DNA of 64,000 nt from SZUA-547 sp963669315. Lineage in GTDB: Bacteria; Pseudomonadota; Alphaproteobacteria; Rhodobacterales; Rhodobacteraceae. How positions within the stretch are numbered: position 1 is the stretch's first letter; each line of letters begins with the position of its first letter. The DNA lies in assembly GCA_963669315.1 (NCBI GenBank), contig OY770021.1, positions 1,302,001 to 1,366,000 of the forward strand, in the 5' to 3' direction. Below, piece by piece: positions 53,199-61,672 of this stretch. The translations under genes were made by a program, and so were the position numbers. Below the pieces are notes generated by a model. It saw nothing but the letters and a program-made list of their open reading frames with translations. It made no database searches and was not told where the DNA came from.

Positions 53199-53659
53199 GT
53201 GACAGCGACGATCCGGGTGCGGAGACTATCCATGCGTCCTGCGTGGCCATCGAAGGCCGCGGGGTCCTGATCACCGGCCCCTCCGGCGCCGGCAAATCAT
53301 CGCTGGCGCTGCAGCTAATTGCGCTTGGGGCCGAACTGGTCGCCGATGACCGCGCCCGGCTATCGATGCGCGGCGAGGCGGTGGTCGCGTCCTCGCCACC
53401 CCGACTTTCCGGGCTGATCGAGGCGCGCGGAGTTGGTTTGATGCGTTTCCGGGCGCAATCCGTGGCAGAGGTCGTTCTGGTGGCCGATCTGTCCGGCGAA
53501 AAAGTGGATCGATTGCCGCGGCGCAGCGTAAGGCGGTTGCTCCGTTCGGCAACGCCGTTAATCTCCGTTGAGCCTAACGCCGTCGGTGCGTCGGTGATCG
53601 TCGCCTTGCTGCGCGGCGCTGAACTGATCGACCCGGACGCCGATGGCCTGAGGACATGA
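53195..53659 (+). CDS. hprK: HPr kinase/phosphorylase, short alphaproteobacterial form
   Basis: 154 residues, only the C-terminal kinase domain; the N-terminal half of Firmicutes HprK is absent, as usual in this class. The P-loop is GPSGAGKSS at residues 28-36, with DDRARL after it. It phosphorylates a serine on HPr and links PTS state to ChvGI. Coupled to chvG by a 4-base overlap. Confidence 0.9.
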   Translation: MSDSDDPGAETIHASCVAIEGRGVLITGPSGAGKSSLALQLIALGAELVADDRARLSMRGEAVVASSPPRLSGLIEARGVGLMRFRAQSVAEVVLVADLSGEKVDRLPRRSVRRLLRSATPLISVEPNAVGASVIVALLRGAELIDPDADGLRT

Positions 53660-53677
53660 CATAGCCGAACAGAGCCG

Positions 53678-54724
53678 ATGACAGACGCGCCCGACGATCA
53701 ACCGCCAGAAACCGCTGAAGAGGGCGCGCATCCGCGCGTCGCGATCGTCACAGGTCCCGCCGGGGCCGGACGCACCACAGCGATACGCGCGTTCGAGGAT
53801 ATCGGGTTCGAGGTCATCGATAACCTGCCGCTGGCGTTGCTGGCGCGCGTCGTGGCCCCGCAAGAAAACGGAGCCGTCGATGCGCAACCGTCGCTCAACA
53901 TCGCGATTGGGATCGACAGCCGCACGCGGGGCTTCTCTCCCACCGCGGTCGTGGCGGCCATGGACGAATTGAAGTCAGAGACCGAAATTGCGCCTGTGCT
54001 CCTCTATCTCGACTGCTCCGAAACCGTGCTGCTCAACCGGTTCAATGAAACCCGTCGTCGCCATCCATTGGCCGGGGACGCGCCGGTTGTGGAAGGGGTA
54101 GAGGCAGAACGCGAGGCGCTTGCGCCCCTTCGCGACGCCGCCGACATCGTGATCGACACCACGGAGATGACGCCGCATGACCTGAAAGCCGCTGTGGCCC
54201 AGCGCTTTACCAGCGATCACGATTCCAGCCTCGCCGTGACCGTGCAGTCGTTCTCGTTCAAGCGAGGGGCGCCGAAAAACGCCGATATGGTTCTGGATGT
54301 GCGTTTCCTCAGCAATCCGCATTGGCGGCCGGAGTTGCGACCGCTGGATGGGCGCGACCCCCGCGTCGCGGCTTATGTAGAGGCGGACCCCGCATTCGAC
54401 GGGTTTTTCGACCGGTTGCTGGACCTGCTTCTTCTGCTATTGCCCGCCTACAAACGGGAGGGGAAGTCGTATCTGATGATCGCGATTGGCTGCACGGGCG
54501 GCAAGCATCGTTCGGTGATGATCGCCGATCGATTGGCGCGCCGGTTGGCCACCGCTGGGTGGAGCGCATCGCTGCGACACCGTGAACTGTCCCGCATCGG
54601 CCAGACATCCATCGCCCACCCGGACGGGGCGTCGGTCAGGGCGACATCGGGCGCCCACCCGCGAACCCCACCGAGGTGTTGCGATGATCGGTCTGGTGAT
54701 CGTCGCGCATGGGGGGCTGGCTGA
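53678..54724 (+). CDS. rapZ: RapZ-family nucleotide-binding protein
   Basis: 348 residues. P-loop-like VTGPAGAGRTTAIRAFEDIGFEVIDNLP, the SFSFKRGAPKNADMVLDVRFLSNPHW segment and IGCTGGKHRSVMIADRLA identify RapZ/YvcJ, an RNase adaptor and nucleotide sensor. Homologues end soon after the LRHREL motif; this frame continues about 44 residues and overlaps the next gene by 41 bases, so the natural C-terminus is uncertain. Confidence 0.88.
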   Translation: MTDAPDDQPPETAEEGAHPRVAIVTGPAGAGRTTAIRAFEDIGFEVIDNLPLALLARVVAPQENGAVDAQPSLNIAIGIDSRTRGFSPTAVVAAMDELKSETEIAPVLLYLDCSETVLLNRFNETRRRHPLAGDAPVVEGVEAEREALAPLRDAADIVIDTTEMTPHDLKAAVAQRFTSDHDSSLAVTVQSFSFKRGAPKNADMVLDVRFLSNPHWRPELRPLDGRDPRVAAYVEADPAFDGFFDRLLDLLLLLLPAYKREGKSYLMIAIGCTGGKHRSVMIADRLARRLATAGWSASLRHRELSRIGQTSIAHPDGASVRATSGAHPRTPPRCCDDRSGDRRAWGAG

Positions 54725-55085
54725 CGAGTTGCTGGCGGCGACCGAGCATGTCGTCGGCAAGTTGGATGGCGCGATCGCCATCGCGATCTCCCCGGCGGAC
54801 GATATCCGCTCGAAACAGCGCGAAGTCGCGCAAGCGGTCGCTCAGGCTGATCAGGGCGACGGAGTCGTGGTTGTCACCGACATGTTCGGCGGAACGCCTG
54901 CGAATCTGGCGATGGGCGCGCTCGCCGAGCCGAATGTGGAGGTGGTTTACGGGGCGAACCTTCCGCTTCTGGTAAAACTGGCGACTCGGCGCAACGGGGC
55001 GCTGGTCGATGCTGTCGATCAGGCGCTGGGCGCGGGGCGCAAGTACATCGATTCCGCGACCCACATACTTGGTTCAGGCGACTAA
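54684..55085 (+). CDS. PTS EIIA component, mannose type
   Basis: 133 residues. The phosphorylated His9 lies in LVIVAHGGLADELL, and VVVVTDMFGGTPANLAMG is the conserved core of the EIIA-Man fold. With HPr it forms a regulatory phosphorelay rather than a sugar uptake system; no permease genes are nearby. ATG 54684 overlaps the rapZ frame. Confidence 0.9.
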   Translation: MIGLVIVAHGGLADELLAATEHVVGKLDGAIAIAISPADDIRSKQREVAQAVAQADQGDGVVVVTDMFGGTPANLAMGALAEPNVEVVYGANLPLLVKLATRRNGALVDAVDQALGAGRKYIDSATHILGSGD

Positions 55086-55160
55086 TCGCCGAAGGCGAAT
55101 CTCCAACTCTCTCTACACCAACCATTGCGCCCGCCCGCGCTGGGACATAGAAGGCCGCGC

Positions 55161-55433
55161 ATGTCCGCCAACCGCCGCCTTGAGATTATCAACGAGAAGG
55201 GACTGCACGCCCGCGCCTCGGCAAAGTTTGTCGAGACTGCGGAGCGGTTCAACGCGCGCGCTTTGGTGTCCAAGGACGGCCAGTCGGTTTCGGCCGACTC
55301 GATCATGGGCCTGCTGATGCTGGCCGCCAGTACTGGAACCGCCATCGACGTCGCCGCCGAAGGGCCGGACGCGGAGGCGTTGCTGGATGCGCTGGAGCAA
55401 CTGGTCGAAGGCCGTTTCGGCGAATCAAGCTAA
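55161..55433 (+). CDS. ptsH: Phosphocarrier protein HPr
   Basis: 90 residues. Active His16 in KGLHARASA and the HprK-target Ser47 in ADSIMGLLML are both present. ATG 55161 begins at the family N-terminus. The gene converges on tag and overlaps its end by 4 bases. The usual next gene, ptsI (EI), is not in the window at this locus. Confidence 0.93.
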   Translation: MSANRRLEIINEKGLHARASAKFVETAERFNARALVSKDGQSVSADSIMGLLMLAASTGTAIDVAAEGPDAEALLDALEQLVEGRFGESS

Positions 55434-56032
55434 GCCCCGCGGGGCGGATCCGATAGCTCCGCGCAGGCCGCGTGACGGGGGCATCCGACCAGGTGATCGT
55501 TGACCATGCCGACCGCCTGCATGAAGGCGTATACGATGGTCGGCCCGCAGTATTTGAAGCCGCGCGCCTTGAGCGACTTAGACAACTCCTTGCTGAGCGG
55601 CGTTTCGGCCGGCACTTCCGCCATTGAAGCGAAGTCGTTCCGCAGCGGGCGTCCATCGACGAACTCCCACAGGTATTTGTCAAAGCCGACATCCGCTTCG
55701 ATCTCCGCCCAGGCGCGGGCGTTGCCGATCGTAGCCTCGATCTTGCCGCGATGGCGCACAACGCCCGGATCGGCCAGGATGCGCGCCACGTCGCCATCTC
55801 CGTAACTGGCGACCCGAACCGGATCGAAGCCTTCGAACGCGGCGCGAAAAGATTCGCGCTTGCGCAGGATGGTGATCCAGCTGAGGCCCGCCTGAAAACC
55901 GTCGAGGATCAGCTTCTCCCACAAGGCTCGGGACTCCCACTCCGGCACGCCCCATTCTTCGTCGTGATAAGCGACATAGAGGGGATCGTCGCCGCACCAG
56001 GGGCAGCGCCCCTCCGCCTGTTCATTCGTCAT
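55430..56032 (-). CDS. tag: DNA-3-methyladenine glycosylase I
   Basis: 200 residues. Zinc-snap ligands are visible in RCPWCGDDPLYVAYHDEEWG and HLVGCPRH; the base pocket is ALWEKLILDGFQAGLSW, with the Glu that recognises 3-methyladenine. ATG 56032 gives the canonical length. Contrast the ligand-less relative at 34441. Confidence 0.93.
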   Translation of the reverse strand: MTNEQAEGRCPWCGDDPLYVAYHDEEWGVPEWESRALWEKLILDGFQAGLSWITILRKRESFRAAFEGFDPVRVASYGDGDVARILADPGVVRHRGKIEATIGNARAWAEIEADVGFDKYLWEFVDGRPLRNDFASMAEVPAETPLSKELSKSLKARGFKYCGPTIVYAFMQAVGMVNDHLVGCPRHAACAELSDPPRGA

Positions 56033-56166
56033 GATCGCTTGACCTGTACCTGTAAAAAAAAATATAGAACAAAGCATGAACATATGCATATGAGCCACGC
56101 TGCGCCAGCGTTAATCTTTCAGTCACGACGCGGGCCTAGCGTCAAGCCCCAGGAAGGATTACGGCA

Positions 56167-57555
56167 ATGCCGAGATGCGACAGGCGACAAGCGCCCTCTG
56201 GCCGAGGCGCTGGGGAAGCCGAGCCCGGACCGGCCGTACGCTCGACGGATATGATCTCGAACCGCCGTGCGCGAAAGATCCTTCGTCGCCAGTTGGAGGC
56301 GTCAATCAACGCAGGCGCGCCCAGCGCATGCCTCACATTCGGCGCCGATAACCTTGGCGAACTAAATCAGACATACGGGTTCGACGTCGCTGACACGGTT
56401 CTGTCCGAGATCGCTGCTCGAATCCGCGCTACGGTGGCGCGGGAAATCGGAACCGCCGCAACCGTGCGCCACTTGTCGGGTTCGAAATTCGGGGTTGTCG
56501 CCTCCGGTCTGGACGATGTCGGCGCAAAACGCACTGCGATTCAGGCTCAGGACGCGGTCGCCACCGCGCCGATTCATACCGTTCATGGTGGCGTCGCCGC
56601 CACCATCTCGGCCGGCGTGGCGACGCTTGGTCCGCTGTCCGCCACCGGTAACGCCTCCGTGCGTGTACGGGCTGACGAAATGATGGCCTGCGCCATCGAC
56701 ATGTTGACTGACGCGCGCCGGACTGGCCCCACTGGGCTGCGCGCAACGCGTGTCTCGGAAGCGTCGAACGTTGAACAGAACGAACGGAAGCGCATCGCCA
56801 TCAAAGTCATGCATGCGCTTGAGACTGACAGCGTCGGCCTCGCCTATCAGCCCATTGTGTCCAGCACCTCACGACGCCCGGCTTTTCACGAATGCCTGGC
56901 GCGGCTGTTCGAACCCGGCGGCTCGGTGATGCCGGCGGGCGTATTCGTGCCGGTGATCGAGCGTCTCGGTCAGGTGCGGCTTCTGGACCGCCGCATGCTC
57001 GGCGCCGTGTTCGACGCGCTGGAGGACGCGCCGCGCGCACGCCTGTCGCTGAACGTCTCTCCGCAGACACTGCGTGATCGGGAATGGATGTCGCTTTACA
57101 ACCTGCGGGCTGCGAACGCGCCGAGAGCGGCGGAGCGGTTGATCGTCGAGATTACGGAAAGCTCAGCCAGCGGCGACGCGGCCGCGGCGGCGAATTTCAT
57201 GGCGGAGGTGCGTGCGCGCGGGGCCGCATTCGCATTGGATGATTTTGGCGCAGGTTACACTTCGCTCCGACAACTCCGGGATTTTCGGTTCGACCTGCTG
57301 AAGATTGACGGGACGTTCGCATCGGACATCGCGGCCAACCCGGACAACCGTATTTTCGTGAATGCGATAGTTCAGATCGCCCAGCATTTTGACATGGCGA
57401 CCGTGGCGGAGTTTGTGGAGACTGAAGCAGAGGCGAAGGCGCTGGCTGCGCTGAACGTCACCTATCAACAAGGGTATCTGCACGGCGCCCCATCAATGGA
57501 TCTGATGGGCGTGGCGTCAAATGAGTCTGCCGCCGGGCATGCGCTGACGGCGTGA
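56167..57555 (+). CDS. EAL-domain protein with degenerate GGDEF domain
   Basis: 462 residues. The N-terminal GGDEF-like domain reads LSGSKFG where GGDEF is expected, so cyclase activity is unlikely. The EAL domain has AFHECLARLF in place of EAL, SLNVSPQTL, LIVEITESS, FALDDFGAGYTSL, LLKIDGTF and TVAEFVETEAE...QQGYL, so most metal and substrate residues of a c-di-GMP phosphodiesterase are kept. ATG 56167 follows AGGAAGGA; ATG 56251 is an alternative. Cytoplasmic; no sensor domain seen. Confidence 0.85.
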   Translation: MPRCDRRQAPSGRGAGEAEPGPAVRSTDMISNRRARKILRRQLEASINAGAPSACLTFGADNLGELNQTYGFDVADTVLSEIAARIRATVAREIGTAATVRHLSGSKFGVVASGLDDVGAKRTAIQAQDAVATAPIHTVHGGVAATISAGVATLGPLSATGNASVRVRADEMMACAIDMLTDARRTGPTGLRATRVSEASNVEQNERKRIAIKVMHALETDSVGLAYQPIVSSTSRRPAFHECLARLFEPGGSVMPAGVFVPVIERLGQVRLLDRRMLGAVFDALEDAPRARLSLNVSPQTLRDREWMSLYNLRAANAPRAAERLIVEITESSASGDAAAAANFMAEVRARGAAFALDDFGAGYTSLRQLRDFRFDLLKIDGTFASDIAANPDNRIFVNAIVQIAQHFDMATVAEFVETEAEAKALAALNVTYQQGYLHGAPSMDLMGVASNESAAGHALTA

Positions 57556-57589
57556 ATGGGAGCAAAGCCGCGCTTTAGGCCGGACGACC

Positions 57590-58210
57590 TCAGGACTTGT
57601 TGGCGATGTCGTCGAGCCTGCTCTGCATTTCACGCAGTTGAGACTTCAACGTCTCGAGGTCGCCCTTGTCATCAGCCTTCGCCGTGGTTTCGCCGGACTG
57701 ACCTTCGGCTGGCGCATCGAACCCGGTCAGCGCGCCGCCTGCGCCCTGGGCGAATGGGGAGAACATGCGCATGGCGTTCTCGAACCACTCCATGTTGGTG
57801 CGGGCGAGTGTTTCGAAATTGGCGAGCGCAGGATTGGCGCCGAAAGCGGCCTGCATCTGCTCGCGCATTTTTTCCTGATTGCGCGCGAAAGTGTTCATCG
57901 ACGCTTCCAGATAGCTGGGCACGACGCCCTGAAGCGTATCTCCATAGAGCCGGATCAGCTGACGAAGGAAGTTGGTGGGCAGCATGTACTGCCCTTTCGC
58001 CTCTTCTTCGAAGATGATCTGCGTCAGGACCGAGCGTGTAATATCATTGCCGCTCTTGGCGTCATAGACGACGAAATCATGGCCTTCCCGGACCATCTCC
58101 GCCAGGTGATCCAGCGTCACGTAGCTGCTTTTTGCCGTGTTGTAGAGACGCCGGTTAGCGTATTTCTTAATAGTGATCGGCGCCTGAGTATCTGACTTTT
58201 CGTCGCTCAT
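57590..58210 (-). CDS. phaR: Polyhydroxyalkanoate synthesis repressor PhaR
   Basis: 206 residues. The N-terminal domain ITIKKYANRRLYNTAKSSYVTLDHLA is the diagnostic DNA- and polymer-binding domain; a helical C-terminus ends in a coiled segment. PhaR represses pha and phasin genes and is released by nascent PHB. ATG 58210; a candidate self-operator lies 58-91 bases upstream. Confidence 0.94.
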   Translation of the reverse strand: MSDEKSDTQAPITIKKYANRRLYNTAKSSYVTLDHLAEMVREGHDFVVYDAKSGNDITRSVLTQIIFEEEAKGQYMLPTNFLRQLIRLYGDTLQGVVPSYLEASMNTFARNQEKMREQMQAAFGANPALANFETLARTNMEWFENAMRMFSPFAQGAGGALTGFDAPAEGQSGETTAKADDKGDLETLKSQLREMQSRLDDIANKS

Positions 58211-58267
58211 ACCATTGTACCTTCCAGTGGTTGGCGGGAGCAATTCCAATTTCTGAGTCGGTTTAAT

Positions 58268-58301
58268 TTTTGCATTTGGCAAACGGCGCTGCAATGCAAA
58301 A
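58268..58301. promoter_or_regulatory. Candidate PhaR operator
   Basis: ttttgcat (58268-58275) and atgcaaaa (58294-58301) form an inverted repeat upstream of phaR, with a further tgcaa motif inside. PhaR of Paracoccus denitrificans is known to bind TGC-rich repeated sites and to repress its own gene; assignment here is by resemblance. Confidence 0.45.
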
Positions 58302-58659
58302 CCGCTGCGGCGCGGCCATGACGCCTTGACCCGCATGCGCCAACCGCCGCGCTGGGGCCGCTGCGTCAGGAGATTCAGTCACTTCCGCGCATCGACTACC
58401 GACAGATGCAAACAACCGCGGCGGCGCTCTGGCCCATCAACGCCCTGCGCCCCTTGACGCTCTGCAACAACAAAGCTACCTCAATCGCGACCAAATAGGG
58501 GGAATCGAAGCGAAGAACCGTTTGTATCGCAGGCGTAGCGGCGTTCCATCGGCCAACATTGCGGCGCAACGAAAGTTCGCATCGCAGGATCTGCGGTCGC
58601 AGTAATTTCCGCAACCTTTCCGACAGGGCGCGGACGCATGCGACGCCCAAGGCCACAGC

Positions 58660-58673
58660 CAACCGATCGGTTG
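58660..58673. promoter_or_regulatory. Palindromic operator-like site
   Basis: caaccgatcggttg is a perfect 14-base palindrome 136 bases upstream of the aldehyde dehydrogenase start. Such accgatcggt palindromes are typical of TetR-type repressor sites, but no TetR gene is in the window. Confidence 0.4.
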
Positions 58674-58808
58674 AAATCGGAGAACCCATGGGCCAGAAAC
58701 CGGTTCGGACAAATGACTCTCCTCCGCCTTGGGGAAATGGACCGTCGACTGCGCGCTGCGTTTCTGCGCTGCGCCGCACCGGCTCGCAGGCCATGAATGG
58801 AGCAAGAC

Positions 58809-60179
58809 ATGAATACGAAAGACAACTCGATCTCGGCGATGATGGATCGCGCGCGCAACGCGCTTGAGATCATGCACGGCAAAACTCAGGAAGAGGTGGA
58901 CGAGATCACCCGCGTTCTGGCCAAGGTCGTGAATGACAACGCCGAGATGCTGGCGACGCTGGCGGTTGAAGAAACCCGCATGGGCAACGTCAAAGACAAG
59001 ACCATCAAATGCCTCATGAAGTCGCAGCTGATCTGGCACGACCTCAAGAACAAGAAGACTGTGGGCGTTATCCGGGAAGACAAGGAGAACGGTCTTGTCG
59101 AATACGCCGAGCCGGTCGGCGTCGTCGCCGCGCTGATCCCGACCACCAACCCCAAGGTCACCGCGATGTCGAACGCCATGTTCGCCGTGAAGGGCCGCAA
59201 CGTGCTCATCATGTCGCCGCATCCGCGGGCGATGAAAACGATCCAGAAAACGGTCGAGCTGATGAATGAAGCGGGCGCCAAGGTCGGCCTGCCCGAGAAC
59301 GCGATTCAGCTGATCACCGACCCCTCGGTGGAGAAGACCAACGAGCTGATGTCGGAGGTCGACGTCGTGCTCGCCACCGGCGGCTCGGCCATGGTCAAGG
59401 CGGCCTACTCCAGCGGCAAGCCGTCCTACGGCGTCGGCCCCGGAAATGTGCCTGTGATCATCGACGAAGGCGCCGATATCGACGCCGCCACGGCCGATAT
59501 CGTCGTTGGAAAGGCCTATGATAATGGCCTGATCTGCGCCAGCGAGCAGGCGATCATGATCAAGCCGGAGATGTCCGGCGCGATCAAGAAGAGCTTTGAG
59601 AAGAACGGCGCCTACATCGTCACCGACCGCGATGACCGGCGTAAGTTGAAAGACCTGATGTGGGTCGATGGTCATCTGAACCCGGATATCATCGGCCAGT
59701 CGGCGGTCAAGATCGCCGGAATGGCCGGAATCGAACTTCCAAACGATGAGATCAAGATTCTTGTCGTCGAAGAGGACAAGATCGCCGACGACGAAGTGTT
59801 CTCGAAAGAGAAGATGAGCCCGATCCTCGCGCTCTATGAGTATGACACGCTGCCCCAGGCCATCGACCTGTCGCTGCGGATCATCAAGAACGGCGGCATC
59901 GGCCACACGGCGGGCATTCATACGCCCAACAAGGACCACGCCCGCGAATTCGCGATGAAGATGCCGGCCAGCCGGATCATCGTGAACGCCTGCACCGCGA
60001 CCACAGCGGGCGGCAGCAAGCAGAACGCTCTGGTCCCGACGACCACGATGGGCTGCGGATCCTGGGGCAACAACTCCACATCCGACAATGTCAGCGTAGA
60101 GCACCTAATTACGGTGAAACGCATGGCCTTCAAACACGACCATCCGCTCGATACGACTCACGTGTTCGATAAAGGCTGA
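58809..60179 (+). CDS. CoA-acylating aldehyde dehydrogenase (sulfoacetaldehyde-type)
   Basis: 456 residues. The catalytic Cys243 lies in DNGLICASEQAIM, the form seen in acylating dehydrogenases such as AdhE and EutE, and GVGPGNVPVIIDEGADI is the nucleotide/CoA region. The best recollected match is SauS, which turns sulfoacetyl-CoA into sulfoacetaldehyde; other aldehydes are possible. ATG 58809 has GGAG upstream. It stands alone with a terminator-like hairpin after it, between phaR and phaA. Confidence 0.8.
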   Translation: MNTKDNSISAMMDRARNALEIMHGKTQEEVDEITRVLAKVVNDNAEMLATLAVEETRMGNVKDKTIKCLMKSQLIWHDLKNKKTVGVIREDKENGLVEYAEPVGVVAALIPTTNPKVTAMSNAMFAVKGRNVLIMSPHPRAMKTIQKTVELMNEAGAKVGLPENAIQLITDPSVEKTNELMSEVDVVLATGGSAMVKAAYSSGKPSYGVGPGNVPVIIDEGADIDAATADIVVGKAYDNGLICASEQAIMIKPEMSGAIKKSFEKNGAYIVTDRDDRRKLKDLMWVDGHLNPDIIGQSAVKIAGMAGIELPNDEIKILVVEEDKIADDEVFSKEKMSPILALYEYDTLPQAIDLSLRIIKNGGIGHTAGIHTPNKDHAREFAMKMPASRIIVNACTATTAGGSKQNALVPTTTMGCGSWGNNSTSDNVSVEHLITVKRMAFKHDHPLDTTHVFDKG

Positions 60180-60193
60180 GAACTGAGATAGAG

Positions 60194-60225
60194 ACTGGCT
60201 GGCACATGACGGGCCGGCCAGTTTC
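60194..60225 (+). terminator. Hairpin after the aldehyde dehydrogenase gene
   Basis: A 10-bp stem (actggctggc / gccggccagt, one G-U pair, 9-base loop) followed by a short T-run lies 14 bases past the stop. It is likely to end transcription before phaA. Confidence 0.55.
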
Positions 60226-60418
60226 AAGCCGGATTTGGGCCAAAAAGTCAACTATCCGACAGAAATGCAATCTAGTTTACGATCCCTGCTAATTTCGATT
60301 CGCGACGATTCGCCGTATAGGCTCAGACGAGCGCCCGTCGCAAACCCACCGTTCGTGTGCATCAAGCGTTCCAAGGTCGCATAAAAAGCGCGATCGACCG
60401 AAACAGAGGAGAATTCCC

Positions 60419-61591
60419 TTGACCAACATCGTCATCGCGTCAGCCGCGCGCACCGCCGTAGGCTCATTCAGCGGATCGTTTGCAAAAACGCCGGCAACCG
60501 AACTGGGCGTCACCGCCGTAAAGGCCGCGCTTGATCGCGCCGGCGTCGACGCCAGCGAGGTCTCCGAGACCATTCTGGGGCAGGTCCTGACCGCGGGCGC
60601 CGGCCAGAATCCAGCGCGTCAGACGCATATCAACGCCGGCCTGCCTCAGGAAAGCTCCGCCTGGACCATCAACCAGGTTTGCGGCTCCGGCCTGCGCGCG
60701 GTCGCTCTGGGCGCCCAGCACATCACGCTCGGCGACGCTGGCATCGTGGTCGCAGGCGGGCAGGAGAGCATGTCGCTCAGCCCGCATTGCTCCTATCTTC
60801 GCGCCGGTCAGAAGATGGGCGACATGAAGCTGGTCGACACCATGATCAAGGACGGTCTGTGGGACGCCTTCAACGGCTATCACATGGGCACCACCGCCGA
60901 GAACGTCGCCAAGCAGTGGCAGATCGGCCGTGACCAGCAGGACGAGTTCGCTGTCGGTTCGCAGAACAAGGCCGAGGCCGCGCAGAAGGCCGGCAAGTTT
61001 GCTGATGAGATCGCCGCGGTCACCATCAAGAGCCGTAAGGGCGATATCGTCGTCGATCAGGACGAATACATTCGTCACGGCGCGACCCTCGCCAACATGC
61101 AGAAAATGCGCCCTGCATTTGATCGCGAAGGCTCCGTCACCGCAGCCAACGCGTCGGGCCTCAATGACGGCGCCGCCGTCGCCCTGCTGATGAGCGCCGA
61201 CGAAGCCGAGAAGCGCGGTATCGAGCCGATGGCCCGCATCGCCAGCTATGCTACGGTCGGCCTCGACCCGACGATCATGGGCACCGGCCCGATCCCCGCG
61301 TCGCGCAAGGCGCTGGAGAAAGCGGGCTGGAAAGTTGACGATCTCGATCTCGTCGAGGCCAATGAGGCCTTCGCCGCTCAGGCCTGCGCCGTGAACAAGG
61401 ATATGGGCTGGGATCCGTCGATCGTGAACGTCAATGGCGGCGCGATCGCCATCGGCCACCCGATCGGCGCATCCGGCTGCCGCGTCCTGAACACCCTGCT
61501 GTTCGAGATGAAGCGCCGCGACGCCAAGAAAGGCCTCGCCACGCTTTGCATCGGCGGCGGCATGGGCGTCGCACTCTGCGTCGAACGCTGA
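60419..61591 (+). CDS. phaA: Acetyl-CoA acetyltransferase
   Basis: 390 residues; condenses two acetyl-CoA to acetoacetyl-CoA. Acyl-enzyme Cys88 in NQVCGSGLRA, the His in AIGHPIGASGC and Cys377 in LCIGGGMG form the catalytic set. The start is TTG at 60419, chosen because AGAGGAG lies 7 bases upstream and the sequence from there matches the family N-terminus. First gene of phaA-phaB. Confidence 0.95.
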   Translation: MTNIVIASAARTAVGSFSGSFAKTPATELGVTAVKAALDRAGVDASEVSETILGQVLTAGAGQNPARQTHINAGLPQESSAWTINQVCGSGLRAVALGAQHITLGDAGIVVAGGQESMSLSPHCSYLRAGQKMGDMKLVDTMIKDGLWDAFNGYHMGTTAENVAKQWQIGRDQQDEFAVGSQNKAEAAQKAGKFADEIAAVTIKSRKGDIVVDQDEYIRHGATLANMQKMRPAFDREGSVTAANASGLNDGAAVALLMSADEAEKRGIEPMARIASYATVGLDPTIMGTGPIPASRKALEKAGWKVDDLDLVEANEAFAAQACAVNKDMGWDPSIVNVNGGAIAIGHPIGASGCRVLNTLLFEMKRRDAKKGLATLCIGGGMGVALCVER

Positions 61592-61672
61592 TCCATCCAC
61601 GACATCGGGCGGCGGCCATTCGGCCCCGCCCTTTCATCATCAGATCTGAAGAACGAATAATGGAGGAAACCC

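Larger units (their letters stand above)
58211..58808. other. Regulatory spacer between phaR and the aldehyde dehydrogenase
   Basis: 598 bases without a supported gene, carrying both divergent promoters. It holds the TGCA-type inverted repeat near phaR (58268-58301), a 14-base perfect palindrome (58660-58673) and a ctgcg-rich stretch around 58751-58775. Open frames present are not gene-like. Confidence 0.6.

Noticed and set aside
58559..58867. Plus-strand open frame of 102 codons upstream of the aldehyde dehydrogenase
   Set aside because: Overlaps the dehydrogenase start in another frame and spans the palindrome; no gene-like features.
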